Shown piece after piece: positions 53,686 to 61,755 of a stretch of 64,000 nucleotides of DNA. The notes below the pieces were generated by a model that saw nothing but the letters and a program-made list of their open reading frames with translations, ran no database searches and was not told the origin of the DNA. The position numbers were made by a program, and so were the translations under genes. The stretch covers positions 141,953 through 205,952 of the forward strand of contig NZ_JOAI01000012.1 in NCBI RefSeq assembly GCF_000717715.1. The letters run 5' to 3'. The stretch's first letter is position 1. Every line of letters starts with the position of its first letter. Origin of the DNA: Streptomyces sp. NRRL B-24484. Its GTDB lineage: Bacteria; Actinomycetota; Actinomycetes; Streptomycetales; Streptomycetaceae.

Positions 53686-54396
53686 GTGAACGAGGAGCAC
53701 CCGGCACCGGAGGTGCCGCCCACCGTGCAGCTCAGCGACCCGCGGGCGCTGAAGGCGTACGCCCACCCCACCCGGATGGCACTGGTCGGACTGCTCCGCC
53801 GCGAGGGCCCGCTCACCGCCACCCGCGCCGCCGAGCTGGTCGGCGAATCGGTCGCCAGCTGCTCCTTCCACCTCCGCCAGCTCGCCAAGTACGGGCTGGT
53901 GGAGGAGGCCGGCGGCGGCCGCGGGCGGGAGAAGCCGTGGCGGGCCACCGCCCTGTTCACCAGCTGGGACACCGCCGCGGCGGACCCGGCCACCGCCGAG
54001 GCGGCCGGTGCCCTCCAGCGGACGGTGGTCGAGCGGTACGCGGCGCTCGCCGTCCGCTGGCTGGAGGTCCAGCCGGACGAGTCGCCCGCCTGGCGCAGCG
54101 CCGCCGGCATAAGCGACACCCTGCTCCACCTCACCGCCGAGGAGCTCACCGAACTCGGCGCCCGGATGGACGAGCTGACCCGGCCGTACCTCGACCGGCT
54201 CGGCGCCGGGGCCGAACGGCCGGCCGGCAGCCGCCCGGTCCTGGTCGTCCGGATGGCACTCCCGACCGACCTGCCGCCGACGACGGGTCAGCCGTCCACC
54301 GGCGGCCGCCCCTCCCCCGGCGGCCACCCGCACGACGCCGCACACACGCACCGCACCGACAGCCCGCAGGGCCCCACCGAGGAGGAGGCACGGTGA
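53686..54396 (+). CDS. ArsR/HTH_20-type transcriptional regulator
   Basis: This 236-residue regulator has a winged helix (LKAYAHPTRMALVGLLRREGPLTATRAAELVGESVASCSFHLRQLAKYGLVEEAGG, about 20-75), a helical middle region, and a Pro/His-rich tail (about 195-236). It has no obvious metal-binding cysteines. The start is GTG 53686, probably on a leaderless mRNA. It is translationally coupled to the MFS gene (GTGA overlap) and probably controls the operon through the palindrome at its promoter. Confidence 0.87.
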   Translation: MNEEHPAPEVPPTVQLSDPRALKAYAHPTRMALVGLLRREGPLTATRAAELVGESVASCSFHLRQLAKYGLVEEAGGGRGREKPWRATALFTSWDTAAADPATAEAAGALQRTVVERYAALAVRWLEVQPDESPAWRSAAGISDTLLHLTAEELTELGARMDELTRPYLDRLGAGAERPAGSRPVLVVRMALPTDLPPTTGQPSTGGRPSPGGHPHDAAHTHRTDSPQGPTEEEAR

Positions 54397-55778
54397 CCGC
54401 CGCGACCGAGCCCACCGGCACGCACCCCTCGACGCCGGCCGCCTCCCCCGCATCCGACCCCACGGACAACGCCGAACGCCCCGGCACCCCCGGCGGCTCC
54501 GACCGGTCCGGCCGCACCGGTCGTCTCGGCCGTCGGCTGATACCCCCGCTGCTCCGGGTCACCGAGTTCCGCCGCTACTGGACGGGCCAGACCATCTCCG
54601 CGGTCGGCGACCAGATCACCACCATCGTGCTGCCGCTGGTCGCCGTCAGCACGCTGCACGCCGACGCCGGCCGGATGGGCCTGCTCACCGCCGCGGGCTG
54701 GCTGCCCAGCCTGCTGTTCGCGCTGCACGCGGGCACCTGGGCGGACGGCCGCTCCGACCGCCGCCGGGTGATGATCGTCGCCGACATCGCCCGCGCGGTG
54801 CTGCTGCTCACCGTGCCCCTGGCCTTCGTGCTGGGCGTCCTGACGCTCACCCAGCTGTTCGTGGTGGCCTTCGCGATGGGCACCTTCGCGGTGCTGTTCG
54901 ACGTCTGCAACGCACCGCTGTTCGTCGCGGTCGTCCCGAACGAGCGCTACGTGGAGGGCAACTCGCTGGTCAACGGCAGCCGGGCGATGTCCTCGGCGGC
55001 CGGGCCCGGACTCGGCGGCGCCCTGGTCCAACTGCTCGCCGCGCCGCTGGCGCTGGTCGCCGACGCGCTCTCCTTCCTCGCCTCCGCCTTCGCCCTCGGC
55101 AGCATCCGGCCCACCGAGCCGCCCGCCGAACCGAAGACCCGCGGCCGCATCTCGGCCGGGCTGCGGTTCATCGCCGACACTCCGATCATGCGGGCGGCCC
55201 TGCTCGGCACGGCGACGGTGAACCTCTTCACCTTCATGATCGCCGCACTGTTCGTGCTGTACGCCACGACCGAGCTCGGCCTGTCGGCGGGTCTGCTCGG
55301 CGCCGTGCTCAGCGCGGGCGCCCTCGGCGGGCTGATCGGTGCCACGGTGACCGCCAGGATCAGTCGCCGGATCGGCATCGGCCGGGCCGTGGTGCTCGGG
55401 ATGATCGCCTACCCGGCTCCGCTGCTGCTCGTCCCCGCGGCGCGCGGCGGCACCCTGGCGGTGGTCGCACTGCTGCTGGCCGCGGTCTTCGGCTCGGGCA
55501 TCGGCGTGATGCTCCTCGATATCACAGTCGGCTCGCTCTTCGCGGCAGTAATCCCGGATCGGCTCCGATCCCGGGTCTCCGGCGCCTATCAGGCGGTCAA
55601 CTACGGCATCCGTCCGCTAGGTTCGATTCTGGGAGGGCTGCTCGGCAGCACGCTCGGCCTTCGGCCGGCGCTCTGGGTGGCCGCCATCGGTGCGCTCACC
55701 TCGTTCCTCTGGCTACTGCCGTCGCCGATCCCCGGCCTCCGCAACCTGCCCGATGCGCAGGAGGAGAAGGGACTCTGA
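54393..55778 (+). CDS. MFS drug-exporter-type transporter
   Basis: This 461-residue membrane protein has a hydrophilic N-terminus of about 50 residues and about twelve membrane segments; FRRYWTGQTISAVGDQITTIVLPL and the loop AGTWADGRSDRRRVMIVADIARA (DxxxRR-type) match the macrolide-efflux-like MFS group. It probably exports a toxic or signalling compound under the coupled ArsR regulator. The GTG start overlaps the previous stop, with GGAGGAGG upstream. Confidence 0.88.
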   Translation: MTAATEPTGTHPSTPAASPASDPTDNAERPGTPGGSDRSGRTGRLGRRLIPPLLRVTEFRRYWTGQTISAVGDQITTIVLPLVAVSTLHADAGRMGLLTAAGWLPSLLFALHAGTWADGRSDRRRVMIVADIARAVLLLTVPLAFVLGVLTLTQLFVVAFAMGTFAVLFDVCNAPLFVAVVPNERYVEGNSLVNGSRAMSSAAGPGLGGALVQLLAAPLALVADALSFLASAFALGSIRPTEPPAEPKTRGRISAGLRFIADTPIMRAALLGTATVNLFTFMIAALFVLYATTELGLSAGLLGAVLSAGALGGLIGATVTARISRRIGIGRAVVLGMIAYPAPLLLVPAARGGTLAVVALLLAAVFGSGIGVMLLDITVGSLFAAVIPDRLRSRVSGAYQAVNYGIRPLGSILGGLLGSTLGLRPALWVAAIGALTSFLWLLPSPIPGLRNLPDAQEEKGL

Positions 55779-55945
55779 CCCCTCGTCAGGGAAAACCCCG
55801 GGAGTCGGGCATATGCCCGAGGAAAGTGCCGGAACCCTCCCCCGCGTCGCCCACGGCGCGGTAGCGTTACGCCCCGTTGGGGCTACAGCCAGTAAGGGCG
55901 TGGCCACGGATGCGTCACGGGGGCGCTGAGGAGGGGTGCACACCA

Positions 55946-56329
55946 TTGCCGGGGATCGACGACTGCCTGATCGAGGCGATGACCATCACCGGAGCTCTCG
56001 GTGCCAGCCTGGTCGACTGGACCAGCGGTCTCGCCCTCGGCGCCGCCGGCGCCGGACCCGGCGGTGACCACGACGCCGGGGCGGCCGACGCCACGGAGGT
56101 GGCACGGGCCATCACCCAGACCTCGTCCTTCGCCGACCCCGCCGCGAGAACCGCTCCGGCCGAGGACGTCATCGTCACCTCGGCCGGCACGTACCACCTG
56201 ATCCGCTTCGTGGAGACGGCGTTCGACAGCAGCGTCTTCCTCTATCTGCGGCTCGACCGGGCCACCGCCAACCTCGCCATGGCCCGGTTGCGCCTCGCCA
56301 CCATCGCCGACGGACTGGTGCTCGCCTGA
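55946..56329 (+). CDS. Roadblock/LC7-like protein, divergent copy
   Basis: This 127-residue protein (IDDCLIEAMTITGALGASLVDWTSGLALGAAG, then VIVTSAGTYHLIRFVE and DRATANLAMARLRLATIADGL) shares the layout of the two 124-residue roadblock-type proteins, but is much diverged and has an Asp/Ala-rich insert. The start is TTG 55946 with GAGGAGGGG about 9 bp upstream. Its stop overlaps the next gene (TGATG), and it begins a four-gene run of related function. Confidence 0.72.
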   Translation: MPGIDDCLIEAMTITGALGASLVDWTSGLALGAAGAGPGGDHDAGAADATEVARAITQTSSFADPAARTAPAEDVIVTSAGTYHLIRFVETAFDSSVFLYLRLDRATANLAMARLRLATIADGLVLA

Positions 56330-57324
56330 TGCAGCCGACCCTGCAGCCGATGCTGCCACCGACCCCCGAGCCGGTCGTCCACCGCCCCCTCACCAGGCTG
56401 CCCCGCAGGCACCGGTCGGGCTTCGCCCCGGCCACCGTCTTCGAGGCCGCCCTGACCGACCTCGCCGCCGACCTGGCCACCGGTGCCCTGCACGGCTCCG
56501 CCGGCACCGTCCACCTGGTCGACGGCGAGGTGGTGCACGCCGAGAGCCCGGCCACCCCGGACGTCGGCACCCTGCTCACCTCGGCCGGCCGGCTCTCCGC
56601 CCGCACCTGGGCGGACGCGATGGCGGCGGCCCGCGGCAGCGGCAGCGCCGCCGAGCACCTGGTCGCCGCCGGCGCGATCGGCCTGGGCGAACTGGAGCTC
56701 TGCCACCTGACGGCCGTGCTGGACGCGGCGTTCTTCGCGCTGCCGCAGAACGACGGCCCGATCGGCTTCCTGCCCGGGGTGCGGCCCGGGCTGACGCTGG
56801 CCCGGCCGCTGGAGGCCGGGGCCCTGCGCCTCGCGGTCGGCAAGCGCAGGGCGCTGCTGGACCGGACCCACCCGGCCGCGGGCCTGGACGTCTCCCCCGT
56901 CCGCGCCCGCACCGAACCGGCCGTGCCCGAACGCCGGCCCACCGCCTGCAGCGGCCGCCGCAGGGCGGTGCTCGCGGCGGCCGACGGGTACCGCACGCCC
57001 GCCCAGATCGCCCGGCTGCTCGGCCGGTCCGCCTACACCACGCTGCTCGACATCCGGCACCTGGCGGCCGCCGGGCTCATCGAGACCCCGGCGCCGTGGA
57101 ACGGGCCCGCCCCGGTCGCCGCAGTCCGCGAGGCCGCCGGCCCGGTGGCCGCACCCGAACCGTCGTCCGCACCGGTGCGGCCGGGCGGAGTACCCCAGCA
57201 GGCCGGGCCGCCCCCGGCCCACCCGGAGGTACTGCTGCCGTCGCCGGCGCTGCACGACTTCCCGCCAGATCCGGAGATCGCCCTGCTGCTCCGGATCCGA
57301 GCCGCCCTGGAGGCCCGACTGTGA
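56329..57324 (+). CDS. DUF4388-like / winged-helix regulatory protein
   Basis: This 331-residue protein has an N-terminal domain of about 130 residues (FEAALTDLAADLATGALHGSAGTVHLVDGEVVHAESP) resembling the DUF4388/PatA N-terminal domain that accompanies roadblock proteins. A C-terminal helix-turn-helix-like part follows (RRAVLAAADGYRTPAQIARLLGRSAYTTLLDIRHLAAAGLIE, about 208-250), then a Pro-rich tail. DNA binding is plausible. It is translationally coupled to the upstream roadblock-type gene. The family assignment is tentative. Confidence 0.68.
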   Translation: MQPTLQPMLPPTPEPVVHRPLTRLPRRHRSGFAPATVFEAALTDLAADLATGALHGSAGTVHLVDGEVVHAESPATPDVGTLLTSAGRLSARTWADAMAAARGSGSAAEHLVAAGAIGLGELELCHLTAVLDAAFFALPQNDGPIGFLPGVRPGLTLARPLEAGALRLAVGKRRALLDRTHPAAGLDVSPVRARTEPAVPERRPTACSGRRRAVLAAADGYRTPAQIARLLGRSAYTTLLDIRHLAAAGLIETPAPWNGPAPVAAVREAAGPVAAPEPSSAPVRPGGVPQQAGPPPAHPEVLLPSPALHDFPPDPEIALLLRIRAALEARL

Positions 57325-57361
57325 GCGTCCCACCCGCCCGTACGCCGTTCCGGGCCGCGTC

Positions 57362-57796
57362 ATGAAGCGCGCCCTGCGCCAGTTCACGGCGAAGCGGACA
57401 CCCGCCCTGCCAGAACCGGAGGTGCTGAGCGAACTGCGCGGGCTGCGCGCCACCGTGCCGCACCTCACCGGCGGGCTGGTCGCCACCACCGACGGGCTGG
57501 TGGTCGCGCACGACACCAACGGCCTGGAACCGGAGGGCCTGGCGGCACTGACCGCGGCCGCCCTCGGCGTCGGTTCCCGGCTGATCGAGGCCAGCGGCCA
57601 GGGCGGTTTCCGCGAACTGCTCACCCGGGGCGAGCACGGCTACACGGCCACGTACGCGGCCGGCGGCTACGTCGTGCTGACGCTGTTCGCCGGGCCGGAC
57701 GCCAACGTCGGCCGGCTGCACTTCGAGGCCCGCCGGGCCGGCGGCCGGATCGCCGCGATCGCCGACGCGGCCCTGGAGCGCCAGGACCGCCCCTGA
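57362..57796 (+). CDS. Roadblock/LC7-domain (MglB-like) protein
   Basis: This 144-residue protein has a recognisable roadblock/LC7 domain: LSELRGLRATVPHLTGGLVATTDGLVVAHD, then LTAAALGVGSRLIEASGQGGFRELLTRGEHGYTATYAAGGYVVLTLFAGPDANVGRLHFEARR. Such domains form dimers and act on Ras-like GTPases. No GTPase or DUF742 gene is adjacent, unlike a conservon. It has its own ATG, 37 bp after the preceding gene. Confidence 0.82.
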   Translation: MKRALRQFTAKRTPALPEPEVLSELRGLRATVPHLTGGLVATTDGLVVAHDTNGLEPEGLAALTAAALGVGSRLIEASGQGGFRELLTRGEHGYTATYAAGGYVVLTLFAGPDANVGRLHFEARRAGGRIAAIADAALERQDRP

Positions 57797-57854
57797 CCAC
57801 GTTTCACCGAGCACCACCGACACACCGTCGATCCACCTTCTGGAAGGAACCACC

Positions 57855-58229
57855 ATGGCCAGCACGGAGCACGCACTCAAGGACGCGATGAGCTCGATCG
57901 AGGGCGCCATCGGCGTTGCCCTCGTCGACTACAACAGCGGTATGGCCCTCGGCACCATCGGCGGCGGCCCGGAGCTCGACCTGAACGTCGCCGCGGCCGG
58001 CAACACCGACGTGGTACGGGCCAAGGTCCGGGCGATCGAGATGCTGAACCTCAAGGAGGCGATCGAGGACATCCTGATCACCCTGTCGTCGCAGTACCAC
58101 CTGATCCGGCCGCTCACCAGCCGCTCGGGCAAGGGCCTGTTCCTCTACCTCGCCATCGACAAGCAGCGCTCGAACCTGGCGATGGCCCGCCACCAGCTCA
58201 AGCGCATCGAGGCCGAGCTGGAGGTCTGA
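57855..58229 (+). CDS. Small roadblock/LC7-like protein, copy B
   Basis: This 124-residue protein is a close paralogue of the one at 47696-48070; both share VALVDY.SGMALGT, ELDLNVAAAGNTD, EDILITLSSQYHLIRPL and SNLAMARHQL.RIEA.LEV. ATG 57855 has GGAAGG upstream. It ends the four-gene run and is followed by the 15-bp tandem repeat and hairpin. High conservation between paralogues 10 kb apart suggests a preserved interaction surface. Confidence 0.82.
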   Translation: MASTEHALKDAMSSIEGAIGVALVDYNSGMALGTIGGGPELDLNVAAAGNTDVVRAKVRAIEMLNLKEAIEDILITLSSQYHLIRPLTSRSGKGLFLYLAIDKQRSNLAMARHQLKRIEAELEV

Positions 58230-58291
58230 CAGCAGCACAACGGGCAGCGGGCCGGGGGCGATCCCCCGGCCCGCCGGTGCGTCCGGGCCCG

Positions 58292-58374
58292 GGACGGACG
58301 GGGGCTGGACGGACGGGGGCTGGACGGACGGGGGCTGGACGGACGGGGGCTGGACGGACGGGGGCTGGACGGAC
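58292..58374. repeat. Tandem repeat, 15-bp unit, about 5.5 copies
   Basis: The unit GGACGGACGGGGGCT is repeated exactly five times from 58292 to 58366, followed by 8 more bases (GGACGGAC). The repeats show no base change. They lie 63 bp after a roadblock-type stop codon and before a promoter. Each unit ends GGGGGCT, which can pair with the single AGCCCC that follows the array. Confidence 0.92.
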
Positions 58375-58380
58375 AGCCCC
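58361..58380 (+). terminator. Terminator formed by the last tandem repeat
   Basis: GGGGCT (58361-58366) pairs with AGCCCC (58375-58380) around an 8-nt loop. Since every repeat carries GGGGGCT, several alternative stems with longer loops are possible. Confidence 0.55.
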
Positions 58381-58451
58381 CATGGCCTCCCGGAGACGGG
58401 AGGCAGAGAGGGAGAAGAGGCGGCGGCAGATCCCTGGGCGGTATTGAGGTG

Positions 58452-58477
58452 TCACACATAACATGGCAATGTGAAAT
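58452..58477 (+). promoter_or_regulatory. TCACAC/ATGTGAAAT element upstream of aminopeptidase P
   Basis: TCACAC (58452-58457) and ATGTGAAAT (58469-58477) form an imperfect inverted repeat. The second word ends 49 bp before the GTG start, the same distance as in front of the M6 protease gene. Confidence 0.45.
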
Positions 58478-58525
58478 TGCACTTGCCCTGAGGTCGCCCC
58501 ACCCCCGAAGGAGAGCCAGCCCGCC

Positions 58526-59986
58526 GTGACCACCGACGCCGCGAGCACGCCCGCCGTCCCCGCCCCGCCGAACACCGGCAGCCACGACCTTCCGGTCTCC
58601 CCCGCCCTCGACGCCTTCATGGGCACCGCCTGGGCCCCGACCCCGCTGCCCGTCTCCGACCGGGTCGCCGCGCACGGGGTGACGCCGGCCCGCCGGGCCG
58701 CCCTGGCCGCGGCCTTCCCCGGCGAGCGCCTGGTCGTGCCCGCCGGACAGCTCAAGGTCCGCAGCAACGACTGCGACTTCCGCTTCCGCCCGCACAGCGC
58801 GTACGCCTGGCTCACCGGGCTGACCGGGGAGGAGCAGGTCGGGCACGTGCTGGTGATCGAGCCCGACGGCGAGGCGGTGCTGCACGTCCGCCCGCGCTCG
58901 CCGCGCGGCGGGAGCTCCGAGTTCTACCGGGACCGCCGCTACGGCGAGTTCTGGGTCGGGCGGCGGCCGGACCTCGCGGAGGCCGAGCAGCTGACCGGCA
59001 TCCGCACCGTCCACCTGGACGCGCTCGGGAAGTCCGTCGGCCCGGACGCGCGGGTGCTGGCCGGCGTGGACCCCGCGGTGGACGCACTGACCGGCCGCCC
59101 GGCCGCGGCCCGCACCGCCGGGGACGACCGGCTCGCCGCCGTGCTGTCCGAGCTGCGCCTGGTGAAGGACGCCTGGGAGGTCGGCCAGCTCCAGCTGGCG
59201 GTGGACCACACCACGGCCGGGTTCGAGGACGTCGTCCGCGCACTGCCCGAGGCCCTGCGGCACCGCCGCGGCGAGCGCTGGCTGGAGGGCACCTTCGAGC
59301 GGCGCGCCCGCCTGGAGGGCAACGGCACCGGCTACGAGACGATCGTCGCCTCGGGTGCGCACGCCTGCGTGCTGCACTGGATCCGCAACGACGGGCCGCT
59401 CGACCCGTCCCGACTACTGCTGCTCGACGCCGGCGTGGAGACCGACACCCTCTACACGGCGGACATCACCCGCACCCTGCCGCTGAGCGGCACGTTCACC
59501 AGCGCCCAGCGGGACGTCTACGAGCTGGTGCTGGCCGCGCAGGACGCCGGCATCGCGGCCGTCCGGCCGGGCGCGAGCTTCCGCGACTTCCACCGGGCGG
59601 CGATGACGGTGATCGCCGAGGGGCTCGCCGAGTGGGGCGTGCTGAAGGTGTCCGCCGAGGAGTCCCTCCGGGCGGACAGCGGGCTGCACCGCCGGTACAC
59701 GCTCTGCAGCAGCGGCCACATGCTCGGCCTCGACGTCCACGACTGCGGCAGGGCGCGCGCCGAGACCTACCTGGACGGCCGGCTGGAGGAGGGGCACGTG
59801 CTCACCGTCGAGCCGGGCCTCTACCTGCAGCCGGACGACGAGACGCTGCCGCCGGAACTGCGCGGCATCGGCATCCGGATCGAGGACGACCTGGTGGTCA
59901 CCGCGGACGGCGCCCGACTGATGTCGGCCGCACTCCCGCGCACGGTCACGGGCATCGAGGAGTGGATGGGCGGCCTGCTGGGCTGA
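58526..59986 (+). CDS. pepP: Xaa-Pro aminopeptidase (aminopeptidase P, M24B)
   Basis: This 486-residue metallopeptidase removes N-terminal residues before proline. It has the N-terminal creatinase domain and a pita-bread catalytic domain. Metal ligands fall in LLLLDAGVETDTLYTADITRTLP (the two Asp), SSGHMLGLDVHD (His), and TVEPGLY and IRIEDDLVV (Glu). ATG/GTG choice: GTG 58526 with AAGGAGAG upstream. The TCACAC/ATGTGAAAT promoter motif is shared with the secreted protease gene at 48672, suggesting joint use of peptides. Confidence 0.93.
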   Translation: MTTDAASTPAVPAPPNTGSHDLPVSPALDAFMGTAWAPTPLPVSDRVAAHGVTPARRAALAAAFPGERLVVPAGQLKVRSNDCDFRFRPHSAYAWLTGLTGEEQVGHVLVIEPDGEAVLHVRPRSPRGGSSEFYRDRRYGEFWVGRRPDLAEAEQLTGIRTVHLDALGKSVGPDARVLAGVDPAVDALTGRPAAARTAGDDRLAAVLSELRLVKDAWEVGQLQLAVDHTTAGFEDVVRALPEALRHRRGERWLEGTFERRARLEGNGTGYETIVASGAHACVLHWIRNDGPLDPSRLLLLDAGVETDTLYTADITRTLPLSGTFTSAQRDVYELVLAAQDAGIAAVRPGASFRDFHRAAMTVIAEGLAEWGVLKVSAEESLRADSGLHRRYTLCSSGHMLGLDVHDCGRARAETYLDGRLEEGHVLTVEPGLYLQPDDETLPPELRGIGIRIEDDLVVTADGARLMSAALPRTVTGIEEWMGGLLG

Positions 59987-60005
59987 CGGACGGACACCTC
60001 CACCC

Positions 60006-60038
60006 CGGGCGGGGCGCCGGTCCTCGGCGCCCCGCCCG
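60006..60038. terminator. Terminator after aminopeptidase P
   Basis: A 14-bp stem (60006-60019 with 60025-60038) and 5-nt loop lie 19 bp beyond the stop codon. Confidence 0.85.
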
Positions 60039-60130
60039 CCGCACGTCCACCTCCGCCGCCCTCGCCCGCCCCGCGCGCCCCGCCTGCATCCCCGGCCCTC
60101 CCCCATCGCCCTCGCCCCCCACTGAAATAG

Positions 60131-60157
60131 TAGCCATGTACTTAATAGCCATGTACT
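60131..60157. promoter_or_regulatory. Direct repeat upstream of the MarR gene
   Basis: TAGCCATGTACT occurs at 60131-60142 and again at 60146-60157, 15 bp apart, in an AT-rich promoter ending 9 bp before the MarR start. It is a probable operator or UP-type element; autoregulation by the MarR protein is likely. Confidence 0.55.
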
Positions 60158-60166
60158 GTATTTGCC

Positions 60167-60715
60167 ATGAGCAAGGAACCCCACGGCCCGACGCCCGGCT
60201 TCCTGGTCTGGCGGCTGGCCATGAAGTGGCGGGTCGCCGTCGACCGGGCGCTCGCCCCCCTCGGCCTCACCCACGCCCAGTACGCACTGCTGTCCTCGCT
60301 GTACGGCGTCCAGCGCACCGGGGCGCAGCCCACCCAACGCGAACTCGCCGACCACACCGGGCTGGAGGCGCTCTACGTCTCCAAGCTGGCCCGCGCCCTG
60401 GAGGCCGACGGCCTGCTGGAGCGCGCCAAGGACCCGGCGGACAGCCGCGCCGTCCGCCTGTCGCTCACCGCGGGCGGCCGGGAGACCACGCGCCGAGCGA
60501 TCGCCGTCGTCCAGCAGCTCCTGGATCAGCTGACCGCACCGCTCGGCGGCCTGACGGCCGACCGCACCGAGGCGCTCGTCCGCGACCTGACCGCCCTGCT
60601 CGACGCACCGCTCGGCACACCCGGCGGCGCAGCGCTCCACACAGCACTGGACGCAGCACTCGAAACGTCCGTCGGCACCCCGGTCGACGCCCCGCCCGAA
60701 CCACCGGAGGAGTAG
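60167..60715 (+). CDS. MarR-family regulator
   Basis: This 182-residue regulator has the MarR winged helix: LTHAQYALLSSLYGVQRTGAQPTQRELADHTGLEALYVSKLARALEADGLLERAKDPADSRAVRLSLTAGG (about 34-105). The DxRxxxLxLT wing motif is present. It lies 2 bp before the dehalogenase-like gene, with GGAGGA inside its final codons, so the two are an operon. The ligand may be the substrate of that enzyme. Confidence 0.9.
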   Translation: MSKEPHGPTPGFLVWRLAMKWRVAVDRALAPLGLTHAQYALLSSLYGVQRTGAQPTQRELADHTGLEALYVSKLARALEADGLLERAKDPADSRAVRLSLTAGGRETTRRAIAVVQQLLDQLTAPLGGLTADRTEALVRDLTALLDAPLGTPGGAALHTALDAALETSVGTPVDAPPEPPEE

Positions 60716-60717
60716 CC

Positions 60718-61575
60718 ATGCCCGAGATCGCCGTCCTGGACTCGACCGTGCACTACGAGGAGGCGGGCAGCGGCACGCCGCTCGTCCTGCTGCACGGCAA
60801 CCCCACCTCGTCCCATCTGTGGCGCAACGTCATCCCCCGCATCGGCGGCGGGTTCCGGGTGCTCGCGCCGGACCTGATCGGCATGGGCCGCTCCGGCAAG
60901 CCCGATGTCGCATACCGCTTCGACGACCACGCCCGGTACCTGGACGCCTGGTTCGACGCGCTCGGGCTGGAGGCGGCCGTGCTGGTCGGCACCGACTGGG
61001 GCGGGGCGCTCGCCTTCGACCGGGCGGCCCGGCTGCCGGAGCGGACGCGCGGGGTGGCGTTCATGGAGACGATCGTGCGGCCGATGACCTGGTCGGAGTA
61101 CCCGGCGGCGGCGCGCGCCCGGTTCGAGGCCTTCCGCACGCCCGGGGTGGGCGAGGAACTGGTGCTGGACCGGAACGTGTTCATCGAGGGCTCGTTCGGC
61201 CAGACCGTGCTGACCGGGCTCGCCGAGGCGGACCTCGACGTCTACCGCAGCCCCTACCCGACCCGGGAGAGCCGGCGTCCGCTGCTGGAGTGGCCGCGGG
61301 CGATGCCGCTGGACGACGACCCGGCCGACGTGGTCGCCCGGGTGAAGGCGTACGGCGACTGGCTGGGCGGCACGCCCGAGGTGCCCAAGCTGCTGCTGAC
61401 CTTCGACTCCTCGCCGACGCTGATGATCGATCCGGCCATGGCGGCCTGGTGCGCGGCGAACGTCGCCGGCCTGGAGACGGTGCACTGCGGTCCGGCGGGC
61501 CACCAGGCCCCGGAGGACCGGCCGGAGGAGATCGCGGCCGCCGTCACGGCCTGGGCGGGCCGGCACTTCGGCTGA
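60718..61575 (+). CDS. Haloalkane dehalogenase-like alpha/beta hydrolase
   Basis: This 285-residue hydrolase has HGNPTSSHLWRNVIP (Asn of the halide-binding pair), nucleophile D93 followed by Trp (VGTDWGGALAFDRAARLPERT), acid E117 in VAFMETIVRPM and a late His in CGPAGHQAPEDRP, the layout of LinB/DhaA-type haloalkane dehalogenases. These enzymes convert haloalkanes to alcohols and halide. Motif conservation is good but does not prove the natural substrate. It is co-transcribed with a MarR regulator. Confidence 0.87.
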   Translation: MPEIAVLDSTVHYEEAGSGTPLVLLHGNPTSSHLWRNVIPRIGGGFRVLAPDLIGMGRSGKPDVAYRFDDHARYLDAWFDALGLEAAVLVGTDWGGALAFDRAARLPERTRGVAFMETIVRPMTWSEYPAAARARFEAFRTPGVGEELVLDRNVFIEGSFGQTVLTGLAEADLDVYRSPYPTRESRRPLLEWPRAMPLDDDPADVVARVKAYGDWLGGTPEVPKLLLTFDSSPTLMIDPAMAAWCAANVAGLETVHCGPAGHQAPEDRPEEIAAAVTAWAGRHFG

Positions 61576-61711
61576 TCCCGCCCGCGCCGGCGGGGCCGAC
61601 CGACCCCCGGGTCGGACCCGACGGGGTCACAGCCGCGGCCCCGATCCAGGTGAGCACACGGCAACCTCGCGGCAACAGGCGGGCAACGCACGGGAATCCG
61701 ACCGGCCCTAA

Positions 61712-61731
61712 TTTCTGTCAACCGACAGAAA
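61712..61731. promoter_or_regulatory. Perfect TTTCTGTC/GACAGAAA operator upstream of the APC permease
   Basis: TTTCTGTC-AACC-GACAGAAA is a perfect 8-bp inverted repeat with a 4-bp spacer, 24 bp before the ATG of the permease. Such sites are typical for TetR-family repressors; the TetR gene directly downstream of the permease is the best candidate. Confidence 0.65.
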
Positions 61732-61755
61732 ACGCCTGCGGAAAGCCGGTGCCCC

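Noticed and set aside
51345..55778. Secondary-metabolite gene cluster around the FAD monooxygenase and MFS exporter
   Set aside because: There is no synthase, ligase or other core biosynthetic gene; the genes form two independent regulator/effector pairs.
55946..58229. Conservon (cvn) locus
   Set aside because: Roadblock proteins are present, but the sensor kinase, DUF742 protein and Ras-like GTPase that define conservons are missing.
58292..58374. CRISPR array
   Set aside because: The 15-bp units are directly adjacent without spacers, and no cas genes are present.
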